Below are positions 33,466 through 35,940 of a DNA stretch of 35,940 nucleotides, in pieces. The notes beneath the pieces are model-generated. The model had not been told where the DNA came from, searched no databases, and saw nothing but the letters and a program-made list of their open reading frames with translations. This DNA comes from an uncultured Bacilli bacterium (GTDB lineage: Bacteria; Bacillota_I; Bacilli_A; RF39; UBA660): the NCBI GenBank assembly GCA_944332715.1, contig CALVKN010000011.1, forward strand, positions 1 to 35,940, read 5' to 3'. Numbering within the stretch: position 1 is the stretch's first letter; each line of letters starts with the position of its first letter. Both the position numbers and the translations under genes were made by a program.

Positions 33466-34083
33466 CTATCGCCCTTTTCTTGTTAATTCACTATTTCTTG
33501 TTAAAAGTATCTTTAAAACTTCATTCCAACCATTTCGCCAATCATATCCAGCTCTAATAACACCTTTACTCCTAAGTTCTTCATCAGTTACATCTTTATT
33601 GTGATATGATGGAAATAATATTTTTACTTCCACTTCATCTCCATCAAAGTTAGGCATTCTATCATCAATTTTAACATCTGCTTTAAATAAATGTTTAGCA
33701 CTAGTAAATATAAAATTTCCTGGTTTAATAAATGGCAAAGTTTGAATTAAAAAATTATATTTATCTGAAAACATTCTACCAGAACCATTAACATCCAACG
33801 GATTAACACAAGATGATAAAATATAAATGTCATACTCTTCACTCAAAAGCTTTATAGCATCAATTGCCCCAGGTAAAATATGAGCATTTTCATACATATT
33901 TCTGCCATTAATAAATTTATTAAATTCATCCATTCTTTCTGCTGGTATTACTGCCTCATCTATATAATAATCACTAAAATCATCAATTACATAATTAGCC
34001 CCCAAAAATTCATTTACGGCTTCTAAAAAACCTGAAAAACAAATTACTTCATCACAATCTAATAACAACTTTTTCTTTTCCAT
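33466..34083 (-). CDS. 5'(3')-deoxyribonucleotidase-like HAD phosphatase (NT5C)
   Basis: This 205-residue protein is a HAD-superfamily phosphatase. The nucleophile motif is LLLDCDEVI (D9, D11), motif II is ILSSC, and the C-terminal acidic motif is VKIDDRMPNFDG, the pattern of the cytosolic 5'-nucleotidase NT5C family that dephosphorylates deoxynucleoside monophosphates. I start at 34083, behind AGGAGG; the frame runs 12 codons further but into the preceding gene. It lies eight bases after the lipoprotein gene and one base before the HD gene. Confidence 0.85.
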   Translation of the reverse strand: MEKKKLLLDCDEVICFSGFLEAVNEFLGANYVIDDFSDYYIDEAVIPAERMDEFNKFINGRNMYENAHILPGAIDAIKLLSEEYDIYILSSCVNPLDVNGSGRMFSDKYNFLIQTLPFIKPGNFIFTSAKHLFKADVKIDDRMPNFDGDEVEVKILFPSYHNKDVTDEELRSKGVIRAGYDWRNGWNEVLKILLTRNSELTRKGR

Positions 34084-34091
34084 AATTCCTC

Positions 34092-34619
34092 CTAATACAT
34101 TCCTGTAAGCATTATACATTTTCCCGTATCTCTAGAAAATGTAGCATTTAAATACTTATTATCATTATCAACCCACTTATAAGTTAAACTATCAGTATTC
34201 TTTTCTATTAAAACACCTTCAACGTCACCTAACATATCTACCAACTTTTGATAATCTAGTGAATCCTCATCATTAACAAGTGTCTCAATTTCATTAATTT
34301 TGGCAAAACTTAACTTTCTACTTGCAATAAGTTCATCTGGAATCTCCACTCTAATTTCTCCAACATCTGTATCATAATATGTAACATATATACCAGCATC
34401 TTCAGAAATTTCCCAATAATATTCATTATATCCAGCATCAACCAAAATGCCATCAACGCCGATTATTTCATTAATATCTGCAACACTATTATCAACATCA
34501 ACCATTTCCATACATTCAGCTACAGTACATTTTCCTTTTGCATCAACTGCTTCTTCTTTACTACAACCACTTAATACTATCATTAAAAATAAAACTACAA
34601 ATAAATGCCTCAATTTCAT
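34092..34619 (-). CDS. Putative lipoprotein
   Basis: This 175-residue protein starts with a lipoprotein signal (MKLRHLFVVLFLMIVLSGCSKEE), with lipobox LSGC giving a lipidated cysteine at residue 19. The mature part is acidic and has no domain that I recognise. It includes DVDNSVADINEIIGVDG and a repeated tendency to E/D-rich strands, which could suit a small extracytoplasmic binding fold. The SD is AAGGAGAT eight bases upstream. It leads the operon with the nucleotidase and HD genes. Confidence 0.75.
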   Translation of the reverse strand: MKLRHLFVVLFLMIVLSGCSKEEAVDAKGKCTVAECMEMVDVDNSVADINEIIGVDGILVDAGYNEYYWEISEDAGIYVTYYDTDVGEIRVEIPDELIASRKLSFAKINEIETLVNDEDSLDYQKLVDMLGDVEGVLIEKNTDSLTYKWVDNDNKYLNATFSRDTGKCIMLTGMY

Positions 34620-34725
34620 GTTCTTATCTCCTTATATTGGCTAAAAAAAGTATAACATAATTAATCGCATTTAACAATTCATGGTATAAATTATTATAAT
34701 TATTTCAAATAATAATGGTGATAAA

Positions 34726-35160
34726 ATGGAAAAGGAAAACGAAATTAATGTGTTAGATGAACTAAACAAAGGAGTATGCATGAGACAAGATGCAATTCGC
34801 TTTATATTAGATAAAGTGAAAGATAAAAATTTAAAGAAAGTATTGAATGAACAATACAAAAAATATCAAAACATTACAAAGAAAATTGCTAAAATTTATC
34901 CAGATTATAGTGAAAATAAACCTCACGAAACAAGCACCATGAATAAAGCAATGACTTGGTATGGCATCGAAATGAAAACTCTTATGGATGATTCAACATC
35001 TAAAATTACTGACTTACTACTTCAAGGAACAAATATGGGAATTATCGAAGGAAGAAAATTATTAAATCATAAAAATATAGATAGTACGATTCACAAGTTA
35101 GTTCAAGAATATGCCGACATGCAAGAAGAATCTGTTGAAAAATTAAAGAAATTTTTATAA
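34726..35160 (+). CDS. Small helical protein, paralogue of the protein at 25671
   Basis: This 144-residue protein is all-helical, without signal or membrane span. It shares order and key residues with the protein at 25671-26096 (LDELNKGV / LNEMYKVV, LKKVLNEQYKKYQ / LKEIIVGKKKVYQ, GTNMGIIEGRKLL / GMNKGILKLNGF). The function is unknown; the family may be ferritin-like or DUF2383-like four-helix bundles, but no metal ligands are clear. The SD is GGTGAT, and a terminator follows directly. It is divergent from the lipoprotein operon. Confidence 0.75.
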   Translation: MEKENEINVLDELNKGVCMRQDAIRFILDKVKDKNLKKVLNEQYKKYQNITKKIAKIYPDYSENKPHETSTMNKAMTWYGIEMKTLMDDSTSKITDLLLQGTNMGIIEGRKLLNHKNIDSTIHKLVQEYADMQEESVEKLKKFL

Positions 35161-35181
35161 CTGCTTTCTAGCAGTTTTTTA
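35159..35181 (+). terminator. Terminator after the 34726 gene
   Basis: AACTGC / GCAGTT with a 6-base loop, then TTTTAT. The stem overlaps the stop codon. Confidence 0.85.
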
Positions 35182-35182
35182 T

Positions 35183-35210
35183 ATAAAAAAACTTGAGCAC
35201 CATGCCCAAG
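35183..35210 (-). terminator. Terminator after tRNA-Thr
   Basis: On the minus strand ACTTGGGCA / TGCTCAAGT (one G-T) with a 3-base loop, followed by a run of seven Ts. Confidence 0.85.
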
Positions 35211-35222
35211 TATCAATCAATA

Positions 35223-35296
35223 TGGTGCCGTAACAGTGAATTGAACACTGATTTAATCCTTACCATGGACTTGTAATACCATTATACTATTACGGC
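35223..35296 (-). tRNA. tRNA-Thr (GGT)
   Basis: A 74-base cloverleaf on the minus strand: acceptor GCCGTAA / TTACGGC, a weak three-pair D-stem (GTA / TAC) with GG in the loop, anticodon stem AGTCC / GGATT with one G-T, loop ATGGTAA giving GGT, T-arm CAGTG / CACTG, discriminator A and encoded CCA. G1-C72, C2-G71, G35 and T36 are threonine identity elements. The anticodon stem and D-arm are weaker than usual. Confidence 0.88.
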
Positions 35297-35304
35297 CTAA
35301 AACA

Positions 35305-35333
35305 ATTATACTAAAATATTATATCGGTTGCAA
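35305..35333 (-). promoter_or_regulatory. Promoter of tRNA-Thr
   Basis: On the minus strand TTGCAA (35333-35328), a 17-base spacer and TATAAT (35310-35305), just upstream of the tRNA. The terminator at 35376-35397 isolates it from the other tRNAs. Confidence 0.75.
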
Positions 35334-35375
35334 GGAAATTTGTTACTATCACCTTTTCCTCCACAAAAGTTACAT

Positions 35376-35397
35376 TAAAAAAAGCCATTTCTGGCTT
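35376..35397 (-). terminator. Terminator after tRNA-Phe
   Basis: On the minus strand AAGCCA / TGGCTT with a 4-base loop (GAAA), then a run of Ts. Confidence 0.85.
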
Positions 35398-35410
35398 GTA
35401 TCTATCTTTC

Positions 35411-35486
<76 letters not shown>

Positions 35487-35490
35487 ATCA

Positions 35491-35567
35491 TGGCGGTTCG
35501 TACGGGATTTGAACCCGTGATCTCTTGCGTGACAGGCAAGCGTGATAGACCCCTACACTAACGAACC
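35491..35567 (-). tRNA. tRNA-Asp (GTC)
   Basis: 77 bases: acceptor GGTTCGT / ACGAACC, anticodon stem and loop TTGCC-TGTCACG with anticodon GTC, T-arm ACGGG / CCCGT, discriminator G and encoded CCA. Confidence 0.95.
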
Positions 35568-35569
35568 AT

Positions 35570-35647
<78 letters not shown>

Positions 35648-35660
35648 ATATCTAAAAAAT

Positions 35661-35753
35661 TGGCGGAGGAAAAGGGATTCGAACCCCTGCGCCGATTTCT
35701 CGACCTGTCGGTTTTCAAGACCGATCCCTTCAACCGGACTTGGGTATTCCTCC
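35661..35753 (-). tRNA. tRNA-Ser (TGA)
   Basis: 93-base class II tRNA: acceptor GGAGGAA / TTCCTCC, anticodon loop CTTGAAA (TGA), a long variable arm, T-arm with TTCGAAT, discriminator G and encoded CCA. It is the first tRNA of the unit. Confidence 0.95.
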
Positions 35754-35776
35754 ATGCATTTTGTGAATGCATTTAG

Positions 35777-35805
35777 ATTATAACAAATTGAAATTAATGT
35801 GTCAA
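35777..35805 (-). promoter_or_regulatory. Consensus promoter of the Ser-fMet-Asp-Phe tRNA unit
   Basis: On the minus strand a perfect TTGACA (35805-35800), a 17-base spacer and a perfect TATAAT (35782-35777). An ATGCATT / AATGCAT inverted repeat lies between the start point and tRNA-Ser. Confidence 0.85.
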
Positions 35806-35894
35806 CTATATTTTGTGAAAAAAATATCACAAAAGTCTTGAAATTATTGAAAAATCATATTATAATCTCAAATTTATCAGTTTTAGAAAAGTAA

Positions 35895-35938
35895 AATCTC
35901 TCAACCCCTTGTAAATAAAGGGATTGAGAGATTTTTTT
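35895..35938. terminator. Strong terminator at the right edge
   Basis: A 16-bp stem with one mismatch (35895-35910 with 35919-35934), followed by seven Ts on the plus strand. T-rich flanks on the minus strand make it bidirectional. It probably ends a gene to the right of the window, because no plus-strand gene lies before it. Confidence 0.75.
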
Positions 35939-35940
35939 AC

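Overview
The window is AT-rich bacterial chromosome with the standard genetic code: TGA is a stop in several genes and Trp is TGG. It looks like a low-GC Bacillota, probably a gut-type Bacilli or Erysipelotrichales/RF39-like lineage. The supporting signs are RNase J, a Fur/PerR-type regulator, SpoVS, a CIRCE-like heat-shock site, strong Shine-Dalgarno sequences (often GGTGA), extended -10 promoters (TGnTATAAT) and encoded CCA on the tRNAs. The lineage is an inference from gene content only.

Layout. (1) 1-4316 is accessory: an IS1595-family element with 36-bp terminal inverted repeats and an unusual interlocked inverted-repeat leader, a KAP-type P-loop NTPase with an unrecognised helical partner, and tRNA-His. 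(2) 4405-8990 holds a nitroreductase, a degenerate CDF-like transporter coupled to a MacB-like ABC fusion, and Hsp20 under a CIRCE-like operator. (3) 9008-12648 (minus) holds an M14 peptidase, a DUF2828/vWA protein with a structured leader, and a small HTH-like protein. (4) 12792-19110 (minus) is a DNA end-joining neighbourhood: FAD/Rieske oxidoreductase, Ku, ATP-dependent ligase, DUF1848 radical-SAM-like protein, PHP phosphoesterase and a LigD phosphoesterase-polymerase protein without ligase domain. (5) 19236-22706 (plus) is a compact three-gene operon with overlapping frames: a DNA-repair-type radical SAM protein ending in a beta-clamp motif (QLSLF), its UDG-like DUF4130 partner, and a divergent GroEL-like chaperonin. 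This is the most interesting system in the window, and it sits divergently beside the end-joining genes. (6) 22703-25354 (minus) is a coupled operon of a CmpB-like membrane protein, an MGDG-synthase-like glycosyltransferase and a stand-alone Clp-D1-like AAA+ ATPase. (7) 25508-31427 holds tRNA-Asn, a small helical protein, an RNase J with a degraded metal site, a membrane-anchored protein, an XRE regulator, a short SSB, a tail-anchored protein, and a PerR-rubrerythrin operon with a visible operator. (8) 31560-35160 holds SpoVS, a DUF308-like membrane protein, a lipoprotein/5'-nucleotidase/HD-phosphohydrolase operon, and a second helical protein that resembles the one at 25671. (9) 35223-35753 is a tRNA cluster (minus) in two transcription units: Ser, fMet, Asp, Phe; and Thr.

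How they fit together: regions 4 and 5 form a DNA-repair hub of two divergent clusters: Ku, ligase and polymerase, beside a radical-SAM/UDG-like pair with its own chaperonin. SpoVS elsewhere in the window makes a spore or quiescent-cell repair role plausible but unproven. All functional statements are from sequence reading and recalled family knowledge; no searches were run.
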